Shown piece by piece: positions 42,581-51,430 of a stretch of DNA of 64,000 nt. The translations under genes were made by a program, and so were the position numbers. Numbering within the stretch: position 1 is the first letter of the stretch; every line of letters starts with the position of its first letter. The notes under the pieces were generated by a model that saw nothing but the letters and a program-made list of their open reading frames with translations, was not told where the DNA came from and searched no databases. Origin of the DNA: Deltaproteobacteria bacterium (GTDB taxonomy: Bacteria > Myxococcota > Myxococcia > SLRQ01); NCBI GenBank assembly GCA_029210625.1, contig JARGFU010000002.1:227290-291289 (forward strand). The letters are read 5' to 3'.

Positions 42581-43732
42581 GTGATCATGACCCGTCGCGT
42601 TCTCGTCGTCTGTGGCACCCGTCCCGAGGCCATCAAGGTCGCGCCGGTGGTCCTGGCCCTCCAGGAGCACCCCGACTTCGAGGCCCGCCTCTGCGCCACC
42701 GCGCAGCACCGGCAGATGCTCGATCAGGTCCTGGAGATCTTCGAGCTGGTGCCCGACCACGACCTCGACGTGATGACCCCCGGGCAGGACCTCTTCGGGG
42801 TGACCGCCGCGGTCCTCCAGGGGATGAAGGGGGTCCTGGAGGCGGAGCGCCCGGACGTGGTGCTGGTGCAGGGCGACACCACCACCGCCTTCGCCGCTGG
42901 CCTGGCGGCCTTCTACCTGAAGATCCCGCTGGGCCACATCGAGGCCGGGCTGCGCACCCACCAGAAGTACAGCCCCTTCCCAGAGGAGAAGAGCCGGCAC
43001 ATGCTCGGCACCCTGGCGGACTTCCACTTCCCGCCGACCGAGGCCTCGCGGGCGAACCTCCTGCGGGAGAACGTCCCGGCCGAGCGGATCTGGGTGACGG
43101 GCAACACGGTCATCGACGCCCTGAAGCGGGTCTCGGCGCGCCTGGAGGGGGAGGGGGAGGACGCCCGCTGGCGGGCGCATCTCCGGGAGCGCTTCGGGCT
43201 CGCGCTGCCGCCGGAGGGCGAGCGGATCCTCCTGGTCACCGGCCACCGCCGGGAGAACTTCGGCGAGGGCATCGCGAGGATCTGCGCGGCCCTGAAGTCC
43301 CTCGCCGCGGCGCACGCCGACCTCCAGATCGTCTATCCGGTGCACCCGAACCCCCGGGTGATCGAGCCGGTGCGAGCGCTGCTGGCGGGGCAGCCCAACA
43401 TCCACCTCATCGAGCCCCTCGACTACACCCCCTTCCTCTTCCTGATGAAGAACGCCCACCTGGTGCTCACCGACTCCGGCGGCATCCAGGAGGAGGCCCC
43501 CTCCCTGGGGAAGCCGGTGCTCGTGATGCGCGACACCACCGAGCGGCCGGAGGGGGTCGAGGCCGGGACCGTGAAGCTGGTCGGGACCAGCACCGAGGCC
43601 ATCGTGGAGGGCACCGAGGCGCTGCTTCGCGACCCCGCGGCCTACGAGGCCATGGCGCGCACGGAGAACCCCTACGGCGACGGGAAGGCCTCCGCCCGGA
43701 TCCTGGAGGCGCTGCTCACGGCGTTCGGCTGA
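42581..43732 (+). CDS. wecB: UDP-N-acetylglucosamine 2-epimerase (non-hydrolysing)
   Basis: 383 residues from the GTG at 42581; ATG at 42587 is the alternative. VVCGTRPEAIKVAPVVLAL at the N-terminus, GHIEAGLRTHQKYSPFPEEK, VTGHRRENFGEGI, LTDSGGIQEEAPSLGKPVLV and MRDTTERPEGVEAGT are the family's substrate-binding and catalytic motifs. It interconverts UDP-GlcNAc and UDP-ManNAc in the cytoplasm, for surface polysaccharide synthesis. No other polysaccharide genes are adjacent. It converges on mutS2, with the two stops 5 bases apart. Confidence 0.96.
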   Translation: MIMTRRVLVVCGTRPEAIKVAPVVLALQEHPDFEARLCATAQHRQMLDQVLEIFELVPDHDLDVMTPGQDLFGVTAAVLQGMKGVLEAERPDVVLVQGDTTTAFAAGLAAFYLKIPLGHIEAGLRTHQKYSPFPEEKSRHMLGTLADFHFPPTEASRANLLRENVPAERIWVTGNTVIDALKRVSARLEGEGEDARWRAHLRERFGLALPPEGERILLVTGHRRENFGEGIARICAALKSLAAAHADLQIVYPVHPNPRVIEPVRALLAGQPNIHLIEPLDYTPFLFLMKNAHLVLTDSGGIQEEAPSLGKPVLVMRDTTERPEGVEAGTVKLVGTSTEAIVEGTEALLRDPAAYEAMARTENPYGDGKASARILEALLTAFG

Positions 43733-43737
43733 GGAGA

Positions 43738-46137
43738 TCAGAGCTTGGCGACGGTGAAGCCGTCTCCCGCGCGCGAGGAGTCCCCGGTGTGGACCTCCTG
43801 CACGTAGGGGGAGCGCTTCAGGAAGTCGCGCACGGCCTGCTTCAGGGCGCCGGTGCCGTGGCCGTGGATGATCTCCAGGCGGCTCGCGCCGACGGCCATC
43901 AGCTCATCGAGGCGCTTCTCCAGCATCGAGAGGGCCTCCTCCACCCGGGCGCCGCGTAGATCGAGGCGCTCGGAGGGGCCCAGCTCGTCGCCGCCGGTGG
44001 CGCGGGGGCTCTCCTTGCGCGCCTTGCGGGAGACCACGACCAGCGCCTCGAGAGGCTGGCGCACCTTGAGGGCCCCCATCTGCACCAGGGCTTCGTCCCC
44101 CTCCACGGAGAGCACCTCGCCCTGGCGGTCGCCGAGGGAGGGCGCCCTCACCGTGTCTCCCGCCGACGGGAGATCGGCGCGCACCTCACCGCCGCTGCCG
44201 GCGCCCCGGGCTCGCGCGGCCGCGGCGCGCTGCTTCGCCTCCAGGGCCTCGAGGTGCTTGGCGGCGGCGTCGGCCTGGCGGAGGCTGCGCTCGGACTGCA
44301 GCGCAGCGATGGTCGACTTCACCTCCTGCCGGGCCGCCTCGATCTCGGCGATGAGCTCCTCCCGGGCCTCTTCCTTCACTCGCGCGCGCTCCTCCTCGAG
44401 GCGGGCGCGCTCGGCGTCGGCCGCCGCCTGCGCGGCCTCCGCCTCGGCGCGGGCGGCCTGCGCCTCGCGCTGCGCCACCTCGGTCTCCCGGGTGGCCTCC
44501 TCCAGGCGATCCAGGGCGTCCTGGAGCGGCCCCGCGTCGCCCTCGAGCAGCGCGCTCGCGCGCCGGAGGATCCTCTCGGGCAGGCCGGCCTCCTCGGCCG
44601 CTGCCAGCGCGCCCGAGCCGGCGGAGGCGCCGGGGATGAGCCGGTAGGTCGGCCGGCGGGTGGCGGGATCGAAGCCCATGGCGGCGCCGGCGAAGCGCTC
44701 GTCCGAGCCGGCCAGGGCCCGCAGCGCCGCGAGGTGGGTGGTCACCAGCACCGTGGCCCCGCGGGCGAGCAGCTCCTCCAGGAAGGCCAGCGCGATCGCC
44801 GCGCCCTCGCGCGGATCGGTGCCCGAGGCGATCTCGTCGATCACCACCAGGGTGTCGCCGTCGGCCTCCTCGACGACCTCCCGCAGCGCCCGGAGGTGCG
44901 CGCCGAAGGAGGAGAGGTCCTGGTGGAGGTCCTGCTCGTCGCCCACCACGGCCTGCACCCTGCCGAAGAGGGGCAGGTGGCTGTCGGGGTGGACCGGCGG
45001 CGGGATGCCGTGGCGCAGGAGCAGGACGCAGAGGGCGGCGCCGGTCACCGAGACGGTCTTGCCGCCGGCGTTCGGACCCGAGACGACCAGGCACTGGCCT
45101 CGGTGCACGACCAGGTGGTTCTCGACGATCTGCTTCTTCTCCTGGGCCGCCTTGAGGTGCAGGAGGGGGTGGCGCAGGCCCCGCAGATCCAGGTCGGCGC
45201 CCTCCCGCGCCTCGAGCTCGGGCAGGCTCCCCCGGAGCTTCACCGCCAGCCCGGCGCAGGCGTCGAGGAGATCCAGGGTGCCGAGGGTCGAGAGGTGCTC
45301 CGCGAGCTCCGGGGCGATGCGGTGCACCTCCCGGCCCAGCTCGACGAGCACCTCGCGGGCCGCGGCCTCGGCCTCGGCGGCCGCGACCGCCAGCTCGTTG
45401 CCCGCGGCGGCCAGCTCGGCCGGCTCGATGAAGACGGTCTGCCCGGTGTTCGAGACGTTGTGGACGATGCCGTCGACCCGGTTGCGGTGGGAGGCGAGCA
45501 CCGGCAGGACGTAGCGTTCGCCCCGGACGCTGACGTAGCCCTCCTGCAGGAGGGGCTTCCACTCGGGAGATTCGACCAGGGCCTCGGCCCGGCGGCGGGT
45601 TCGCTCGTGCAGGCCGCGCAGGCGGGTACGAGCGGCCCGGACGGCCTCGCTGGCCTCGTCGGTGACCTCGCCGGAGGGATCGATGCTGCGCTGGATTCGA
45701 CGCCCGAGGGCCTCGAAGCCGCCGAGGCCGGGGCAGTGGGCGCGCACGCCGGGCAGGCGATCCTCGAAGCGATCGAGGAACGCGGCGGCGTCGGAGGAGA
45801 TGCGCAGGGCCGCGGCGACCTCCCGGAGGGCCTCGCCTTCCAGGACCCCGCTCTTCTCCAGGAGGGAGAGGTGAGGGCGGATCTCGGGGAAGGCCCCGAG
45901 GGGAGCGCGCTCGCCCTGCTCACGCAGGGCCTGCAGCTCGCCCACCTCCCCCAGGCGGGCGCGCAGCTCGGGGAGGTTCCCGGGGGCGCGCAGGCCGTCG
46001 ACCTCCTGCCGCCCCATGGGGGTGGCGCAGAGGGAGGCGAGGAGCGCGTGCAGCTCGGGCCAGCCCAGCCGGGCGGCGGCCTTGCCGCGAGGATCGAAGT
46101 CGAGGGGAGGGAAGGCAGTCATTTCGCGAATGCGCAT
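43738..46137 (-). CDS. mutS2: Endonuclease MutS2
   Basis: 799 residues from the ATG at 46137; the ATG at 46122 is an alternative. The MutS core and clamp region is followed by an ABC-type ATPase: Walker A GPNAGGKTVSVTG near 350, Walker B DTLVVIDEIASGTDPREGAA, and a signature region. A long Glu/Ala/Arg coiled coil lies at about 510-640. A KOW-like segment and a C-terminal Smr endonuclease domain follow (LDLRGARVEEALSMLEKRLD and LEIIHGHGTGALKQAVRDFL with the HGxGTG motif). MutS2 suppresses recombination and acts on collided ribosomes in other bacteria. Its start is only 3 bases from the divergent TPR gene. Confidence 0.95.
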   Translation of the reverse strand: MRIREMTAFPPLDFDPRGKAAARLGWPELHALLASLCATPMGRQEVDGLRAPGNLPELRARLGEVGELQALREQGERAPLGAFPEIRPHLSLLEKSGVLEGEALREVAAALRISSDAAAFLDRFEDRLPGVRAHCPGLGGFEALGRRIQRSIDPSGEVTDEASEAVRAARTRLRGLHERTRRRAEALVESPEWKPLLQEGYVSVRGERYVLPVLASHRNRVDGIVHNVSNTGQTVFIEPAELAAAGNELAVAAAEAEAAAREVLVELGREVHRIAPELAEHLSTLGTLDLLDACAGLAVKLRGSLPELEAREGADLDLRGLRHPLLHLKAAQEKKQIVENHLVVHRGQCLVVSGPNAGGKTVSVTGAALCVLLLRHGIPPPVHPDSHLPLFGRVQAVVGDEQDLHQDLSSFGAHLRALREVVEEADGDTLVVIDEIASGTDPREGAAIALAFLEELLARGATVLVTTHLAALRALAGSDERFAGAAMGFDPATRRPTYRLIPGASAGSGALAAAEEAGLPERILRRASALLEGDAGPLQDALDRLEEATRETEVAQREAQAARAEAEAAQAAADAERARLEEERARVKEEAREELIAEIEAARQEVKSTIAALQSERSLRQADAAAKHLEALEAKQRAAAARARGAGSGGEVRADLPSAGDTVRAPSLGDRQGEVLSVEGDEALVQMGALKVRQPLEALVVVSRKARKESPRATGGDELGPSERLDLRGARVEEALSMLEKRLDELMAVGASRLEIIHGHGTGALKQAVRDFLKRSPYVQEVHTGDSSRAGDGFTVAKL

Positions 46138-46140
46138 GGT

Positions 46141-46887
46141 ATGTCACTTCGCGCGATGCGAAACCGTCTCCGGTCCATTCTCCCGGTCCTGCTCGGAGCG
46201 CTGGCTCTCTTCGGCACCGGCGCGGGCGTCGATCCACGGGTAGCCCTGAAGGCGGGCGTGCAGGCCCGGGAGGCGGCGCGCTACGCCGAGGCCCGCGAGC
46301 ACCTCGAGAAGGCCGTGGAGGCGGCGCCCACCTGGGTGCTCGCCCGCCTCGAGCTGGCCGACGCGCTCCTCCACCTGGGGGCGAAGCCGGGAGAGGTGGG
46401 GCAGCACCTCGAGGCCGCCCGGCTGGTGGACGAGGGCAACCCGCGCCTCCATCTCCTGATGGGCCTCAACCACGAGGCCGCCGGGCAGGGCCCGCTGGCC
46501 GCCGCCTCCTTCGAGACGGCCCTCGAGCTGCGGCCCTCGCTCACCGAGGTGCGGCTGCGCCTCGGGCGCCTGCTCCTCGCGGAGGAGAAGGCGAAGGAGG
46601 CCGCCGAGCACCTGGCGATCTACGTCGAGGCGCACCCCGAGGCCATCGCCGGCCAGACCCTCCTCGCTCAGGCGCTGGAGGCCGCGGGCGATCTCGGCGG
46701 GGCGGAGCGCGCGCTGCGGCTCGCGGCCGAGCGCTTCCCGGACAACGCCTACAACTGGCAGCGGCTGGCCGACTTCCACGAGCGCCACGGGCAGAGCAAG
46801 AAGGCGGCGGCGGCGCGGGCGCAGGCGGAGAAGGTCTCCCCGCGGCAGAAGCGGGACCTGCGGCCGCTCCCGAAGTCCCGGCGCTGA
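46141..46887 (+). CDS. TPR-repeat protein with N-terminal signal
   Basis: 248 residues from the ATG at 46141; the ATG at 46156 would give a more typical signal peptide (MRNRLRSILPVLLGALALFG). The mature part consists of four to five TPR-like helix pairs, such as AREAARYAEAREHLEKAVEA, GPLAAASFETALELRPSLTE and GDLGGAERALRLAAERFPDN. The tail is basic (SPRQKRDLRPLPKSRR). It is probably periplasmic and mediates protein contacts; no partner is encoded beside it. No Shine-Dalgarno sequence is visible at either start. Confidence 0.82.
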   Translation: MSLRAMRNRLRSILPVLLGALALFGTGAGVDPRVALKAGVQAREAARYAEAREHLEKAVEAAPTWVLARLELADALLHLGAKPGEVGQHLEAARLVDEGNPRLHLLMGLNHEAAGQGPLAAASFETALELRPSLTEVRLRLGRLLLAEEKAKEAAEHLAIYVEAHPEAIAGQTLLAQALEAAGDLGGAERALRLAAERFPDNAYNWQRLADFHERHGQSKKAAAARAQAEKVSPRQKRDLRPLPKSRR

Positions 46888-47021
46888 AGCGCGGGTTCCC
46901 GGCCGCCTGCCTGACGCGCTGCGTTGGCCCCGGGGGGGCATCGGGTGTTGCCGATTGCGAAGCCTGCCCCGGCCCCGCTAGGGTTGGGAGGTCAGGGACG
47001 CGGAGGAACGACCAGCAAAGG
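46888..47021 (+). other. Short intergenic region before the TSP3-VWA gene
   Basis: 134 GC-rich bases with a G-run (CCCCGGGGGGGCATCGGG) but no convincing promoter hexamers, repeat or terminator. A purine-rich ribosome site (GGAGG and AAAGG) lies just before the next gene. Confidence 0.4.
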
Positions 47022-49439
47022 ATGACCAGCATGGGGAATTCGGGCTCGACGGTGGTTCGGCGCCGGCCTCGAAGCGGGATGCTGCTCTTCTCCCTCCTCG
47101 CTGTGGCAGCCCTGATCGGGCCGGCCTGCAGCTGCTCGGGGGGGAAGACCTGTGTGACCGCCGAGGACTGCGGCAGCGAGAGGATCTGCATCAACGGGGC
47201 CTGCGGCGAGAAGGGGGAGACCGGAGCCTGCGAGGGTGGCGCCTGGGTGGGCACGACCACCGGCAGGGACCTGGACGGTGACGGCCTCGACAACGACGCC
47301 GAGTGCCTGCGGGGCCTGGACCCCACCCAGGCCGACACCGACGGCGACGGCCTCGACGACGGTGAGGAGGACGGCCTGGGCACCGACCCGCTTCGCGCGG
47401 ACACCGACGGTGATGGGCTGGTGGACGGCCGCGAGCTCGAGCTGGGCACCGATCCCCTCAACCGCGACACGGATCGCGACGGGCTGGACGACGGCATCGA
47501 GATCGCCGCGCGCCTCGATCCCCTGAACCCCGACACCGACGGCGACCGCCTCGAGGACGGGGAGGAGGGGCAGTACGGCACCGATCCGACGGTGGCCGAC
47601 ACCGACGGCGACGGACTGGTCGACGGCGACGAGGTGGACCTCGGCTACGACCCCCTCGACCCCTCCGATCCGGACAACTCGGTGAAGTGCGACGTCCTGG
47701 CCACCTGCGCCCAGGACGCGCTGAAGCCCATGGCCTGGGAGGAGCAGGGCAGCGGCGACACCCGCATCGCCCTGGAGACCACCTTCGCCCACTCGCGCCT
47801 GGTCTTCTCCAACCTCTCCCAGGGAGAGCGGGCCAACGGCGCGGCCTTCGACGACGCCGCGGCCGGCGTGGCGGGGTTGCTCCTCTCCATCGACGAGCCG
47901 ATCTCCGGCGGAGATCCCAACGCCCAGCTCACGGCCCTCGCCGGCCGCCTGGGCAGCGGCAGCTGGCCCTGGACCTTCGTCGAGCGGATCACCGGCCGGA
48001 CCGTGACCAGCTGGGACGGCTACCCGGCGATGGTCTCGGCCCGCTTCAACTTCACGGCCGCCGGCTCGAACGCCGGGGCGATCCGCGACGCCCTCGCCGC
48101 GTCCCTCTCGGATCATGCGCCCGCCGACATCAGCGGCCTGCCCGCGGTGACGAGCTTCGCGCCGGGCGGCGAGTTCGTCTTCGGCTTCGAGATCCTCGTG
48201 CGTCGCAACGGCAACGGAGACGCGGGACGCATCGTGATCCTCGGGGCGGTGACCGACAAGGCCTCCTACGACGACAAGGCCCTGCAGGCTCGCATCCGGG
48301 TGGCCGATCTGGGCAACGGCACGGCGCTGGGCCAGCACGGCGACCGGGACAACACCCGCTGCGACTCCTTCGTGGTGGAGAGTGACCCCCGGGCCGACTT
48401 CATCTGGATGAGCGACATCTCCGGCTCGACCAACGACGAGCGGATGCCGATCAAGAGCAGCGCCACGATGGTCTTCGACGCCCTGGCCAACCTCGGCGTC
48501 GACGCGCGGATGGCGGTGATGCCCCACGAGAACAACTCGATCAACTCCGCCAACCCCGGGCAGTTCTATGCCCCGGGCTTCACCCGCGACGCCGGCACCT
48601 TCGGGGCCTGGTGGGACATCGCCGGGGGCGACGGCCAGGAGTACGGGCTGCTGGCGGTGAACGACGCCATCCGCCCCGGCGGCCGGGCGATGCCCCGCAG
48701 CGCCACCGAGGTCGCGGACAAGGTGCGCGAGGGGGTGAAGCTGGTGGTGGTCTACGTCTCGGATGAGCACGACCAGTCCGTGGAGGCGGCCTGCGCCGGC
48801 GTGCAGGACCGCAACAAGACCTACGTCCCGGACGCCGCCGGGCAGCAGTGCATCGACTCCACGGTGCAGCCCTTCGTCGACGTCCTGCTCGCGGAGTCGG
48901 CCATCGCCTTCGGGGTCATCGCCGAGAGCCCGGGGGGCTGCGCGAACCCGACCAACGGCACGAGCAGCCAGGAGGCCGGCTGGGGCTACAAGGAGGTCAT
49001 CGAGGCCACCGGCGGATCCTACGGCTCGGTCTGCGCCTCGGACCCCGGCCAGACCCTCGACGACATCGTCAACGCGGTGGCCGGAGCGGCGTCGGCCTTC
49101 CAGCTCACCGGGGCGCCCATCTCCGCCACCCTGAAGGTGGTCGTCACCCCGGCGGGCCTGGCCTGCGATCCGCAGAACCCCACCGCCGGCCGCCGAGAGG
49201 TGCCCCGCAGCGCCCTGGACGGCTTCGACTACGATCCGGTGAGCAACAGCATCTTCTTCCTGGGCACCTCCCGCCCCCAGATCGGGGACGGGGTCACGGT
49301 GAGCTACCGGGAGTGGGAGGACCGGACGAGCAACCCGAACCCCGATCCGGGCGGCTGCGACGGGACCTGCAACCCCACCTGCGAGGCGGGCTTCACCTGC
49401 CAGGCCGACTCCTGCACCTGCGTGCCGGACTTCGGCTAG
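47022..49439 (+). CDS. Secreted or lipid-anchored protein with TSP3-type repeats followed by a VWA domain
   Basis: 805 residues from 47022; the ATG at 47031 is better placed after AAAGG. The signal MLLFSLLAVAALIGPACSCS has a weak lipobox. A Cys-rich segment (CVTAEDCGSERICINGACGE) precedes at least seven calcium-type repeats at about 85-225 (DLDGDGLDN, DTDGDGLDD, DTDGDGLVD, DTDRDGLDD, DTDGDRLED). The VWA domain starts near residue 455 with an intact MIDAS, D-I-S-G-S, and contains KLVVVYVSDEHDQSVE. The C-terminus is Cys-rich (CDGTCNPTCEAGFTCQADSC). The domain order is the reverse of the three VWA lipoproteins at 5.8-13 kb, and it lacks their shared C-terminal domain. It is probably an independent surface protein. 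Confidence 0.9.
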   Translation: MTSMGNSGSTVVRRRPRSGMLLFSLLAVAALIGPACSCSGGKTCVTAEDCGSERICINGACGEKGETGACEGGAWVGTTTGRDLDGDGLDNDAECLRGLDPTQADTDGDGLDDGEEDGLGTDPLRADTDGDGLVDGRELELGTDPLNRDTDRDGLDDGIEIAARLDPLNPDTDGDRLEDGEEGQYGTDPTVADTDGDGLVDGDEVDLGYDPLDPSDPDNSVKCDVLATCAQDALKPMAWEEQGSGDTRIALETTFAHSRLVFSNLSQGERANGAAFDDAAAGVAGLLLSIDEPISGGDPNAQLTALAGRLGSGSWPWTFVERITGRTVTSWDGYPAMVSARFNFTAAGSNAGAIRDALAASLSDHAPADISGLPAVTSFAPGGEFVFGFEILVRRNGNGDAGRIVILGAVTDKASYDDKALQARIRVADLGNGTALGQHGDRDNTRCDSFVVESDPRADFIWMSDISGSTNDERMPIKSSATMVFDALANLGVDARMAVMPHENNSINSANPGQFYAPGFTRDAGTFGAWWDIAGGDGQEYGLLAVNDAIRPGGRAMPRSATEVADKVREGVKLVVVYVSDEHDQSVEAACAGVQDRNKTYVPDAAGQQCIDSTVQPFVDVLLAESAIAFGVIAESPGGCANPTNGTSSQEAGWGYKEVIEATGGSYGSVCASDPGQTLDDIVNAVAGAASAFQLTGAPISATLKVVVTPAGLACDPQNPTAGRREVPRSALDGFDYDPVSNSIFFLGTSRPQIGDGVTVSYREWEDRTSNPNPDPGGCDGTCNPTCEAGFTCQADSCTCVPDFG

Positions 49440-49445
49440 GTCGCG

Positions 49446-50150
49446 CTAGCTCTTGCGCTCGTCGGCGGCGACCTGGCCGTCGACGAGGCGCACCAGGCGG
49501 TGCGCGCGGTCCATCACCCGGGGATCGTGGGTGGAGAAGATGAAGGTGACGCCGTGGAGGCGGTTCATCTCCTCCATGATCGCCAGGAGCTTCTCGGCGG
49601 TCTCCGAGTCGACGTTCGCCGTGGGCTCGTCGGCCAGCACCACCGCCGGGTTGGAGGCGATGGCCCGGGCGATGGCCACGCGCTGCTGCTGCCCGCCGGA
49701 GAGCTCGTTGGGGCGGCGATCCTCCAGCCCCTCGAGGCCGACCTCCTTCAGGAGCCTCATCACCGTCTCCCGGCGCTCCTCCTTCGAGACCCCCTGGACG
49801 GCCAGGACGATCTCGGCGTTCTCGTAGGCGGTGAGCACCGGCATGAGGTTGTAGGCCTGGAAGACGAAGCCGATCCGGTCGCGCCGGATCCGGGAGAGGG
49901 CCTTGCGGCTCTGGGTGGCCAGGTCGATCCCCTCCAGCCTGATGCTGCCGGTGGTGGGGCGGTCCAGGGCGCCGATCAGGTTCAGGGCGGTGGTCTTGCC
50001 CGAGCCCGAGGGTCCGCAGATGGCCGTGAACTCGCCGGCGGCGACCGTGAGGTCGAGGCCGCGCAGCGCCTTCACCTCGAGCTTGCCCTGCTCGTAGGTC
50101 TTGGTGACCCCCGCGATCTCGACGATGGGCTTTCCGTTCTCGATGGTCAT
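49446..50150 (-). CDS. ABC transporter ATP-binding protein (LolD/MacB type)
   Basis: 234 residues. Walker A GPSGSGKTT is at 46-54, the Q-loop FVFQAYNLMPVLTAYEN near 96-111, the signature LSGGQQQRVAIARAIA at 150-165, and Walker B VVLADEPTANVD. This is the LolD/MacB/FtsE subfamily that energises FtsX-type permeases. It is the last gene of an operon with two such permeases and a LolA-like periplasmic protein. Mechanotransmission or lipoprotein extraction is the expected activity. Confidence 0.95.
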   Translation of the reverse strand: MTIENGKPIVEIAGVTKTYEQGKLEVKALRGLDLTVAAGEFTAICGPSGSGKTTALNLIGALDRPTTGSIRLEGIDLATQSRKALSRIRRDRIGFVFQAYNLMPVLTAYENAEIVLAVQGVSKEERRETVMRLLKEVGLEGLEDRRPNELSGGQQQRVAIARAIASNPAVVLADEPTANVDSETAEKLLAIMEEMNRLHGVTFIFSTHDPRVMDRAHRLVRLVDGQVAADERKS

Positions 50151-50167
50151 GACTCGACTCCTTGGGA

Positions 50168-51421
50168 TCAGACGAGGGTGATGGTCTCGACGGGCTCCAC
50201 CTTCACGGCCTTCCAGGCCGGGTAGAGCCCCGAGAGGAGGGTGGCGGCCATGGCGATGACGATGATGGCGAGCATGCTCTCCGGGTAGAGCCCGATCTTG
50301 AGGATCGGGCTGAAGCCCACCCCCGCGATGTCCATCTGCTGTCCGCTGCTGGCGTAGACCTCGGTCAGATCGACGCCGGTGGTGGCCAGGTAGTAGTAGG
50401 GCCAGGCGGTGATGGCGAAGCCCAGGGCGACGCCGACGAAGCCCAGCCAGAGGCTCTCCAGCATCACCAGGGAGAAGAGCTTGCTGGGCTGGAAGCCCAC
50501 CGCGACCAGGATGCCGAACTCGCGCATCCGCTCCATCACGCTCACGAAGAGGGTGTTGAAGATGCCCGCGGCGCAGAGCAGCAGGATCAGCATCGAGAAG
50601 AAGGTCCCGCCCCCCTTCTTCATCGCGATGAAGGAGTCGAGGTCGGGCTGGCTCTGGCGCCAGGTGAGCGCGACGCTGCCGTCGTCGAGGGTGGCGGCCA
50701 CCTCCTCCACGAGCCGCCCGCTCTCGCGCTGGCTCTCGAGGAAGACCGCGATCTGCACCGCCTCGTCCGCGTCGTAGCCGAGCGTGCCGCGCACCGCGTC
50801 CAGGGGCAGGAAGCAGAGGCCGAGGTCGACGGCCGGGGAGCCGGTCCGCACCAGGCCCGAGACCCGGGCCAGCCCCGAGACGATCTCCCCGTTCTTCGCG
50901 GTGAGGGTGTAGACCACCTTGTCACCCATCTCGGCGCCGAGGTTGTTGGCCAGGCGCTCACCGAGGATGATCCCCTTGTCCTTCGAGCTCTGGAAGAGCT
51001 CACCCTCGCGGAGGGCCTCGAGGATCGAGAGGGTCTCGGTGCTCTCCACCGCCGGGTCGTAGGCGATGAAGCCCGCCCCGTAGCTCTCGGTGGTGGTCGA
51101 GAGCATGGTCTGCCCGACGATGCGGGGGAGGGCCCGCTTGACGCCGTCGATCTCGGTGATGGCCTTCACCTTGGCGGCGGTCGCCGGCACGGTCCGGTTC
51201 AGGGCCGGCTTGTCGTGGTAGTCGGGGTGCTGCACCGTGATGTGGCCGCCGCCGATCCGGGCGGCCGTGTTGATCACGTCCTCCCAGCTCTTGTCGTTCA
51301 TGCCGATCATGATCGCTGCGAGGAAGCAGGCGAAGGCGATGGCGAAGGCGGTGATGATGGTCCGGCGCCGGTGACGCCAGAGGTTCTTCCAGGCCATGGA
51401 GGCCAGCTTGAAGATGCCCAT
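50168..51421 (-). CDS. FtsX-type ABC transporter permease (LolC/E-like)
   Basis: 417 residues. There is one helix at the N-terminus (RTIITAFAIAFACFLAAIMI), a large periplasmic domain (about 45-270), and three C-terminal helices including FFSMLILLLCAAGIFNTLFV, LWLGFVGVALGFAITAW and MLAIIVIAMAATLLSGLYPA. This is the four-helix FtsX/MacB/LolCE topology. The N-terminal MAWKNLWRHRRRTIIT is the family's elbow motif. It is paired with a second permease gene 9 bases upstream, implying a heterodimer like LolC/LolE. Confidence 0.94.
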   Translation of the reverse strand: MGIFKLASMAWKNLWRHRRRTIITAFAIAFACFLAAIMIGMNDKSWEDVINTAARIGGGHITVQHPDYHDKPALNRTVPATAAKVKAITEIDGVKRALPRIVGQTMLSTTTESYGAGFIAYDPAVESTETLSILEALREGELFQSSKDKGIILGERLANNLGAEMGDKVVYTLTAKNGEIVSGLARVSGLVRTGSPAVDLGLCFLPLDAVRGTLGYDADEAVQIAVFLESQRESGRLVEEVAATLDDGSVALTWRQSQPDLDSFIAMKKGGGTFFSMLILLLCAAGIFNTLFVSVMERMREFGILVAVGFQPSKLFSLVMLESLWLGFVGVALGFAITAWPYYYLATTGVDLTEVYASSGQQMDIAGVGFSPILKIGLYPESMLAIIVIAMAATLLSGLYPAWKAVKVEPVETITLV

Positions 51422-51430
51422 GGTGCCCTC

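Noticed and set aside
44254-46140. Long plus-strand frame running through mutS2 into the TPR gene
   Set aside because: The part opposite mutS2 has no motif; coding character begins only at the signal peptide from 46141 or 46156.
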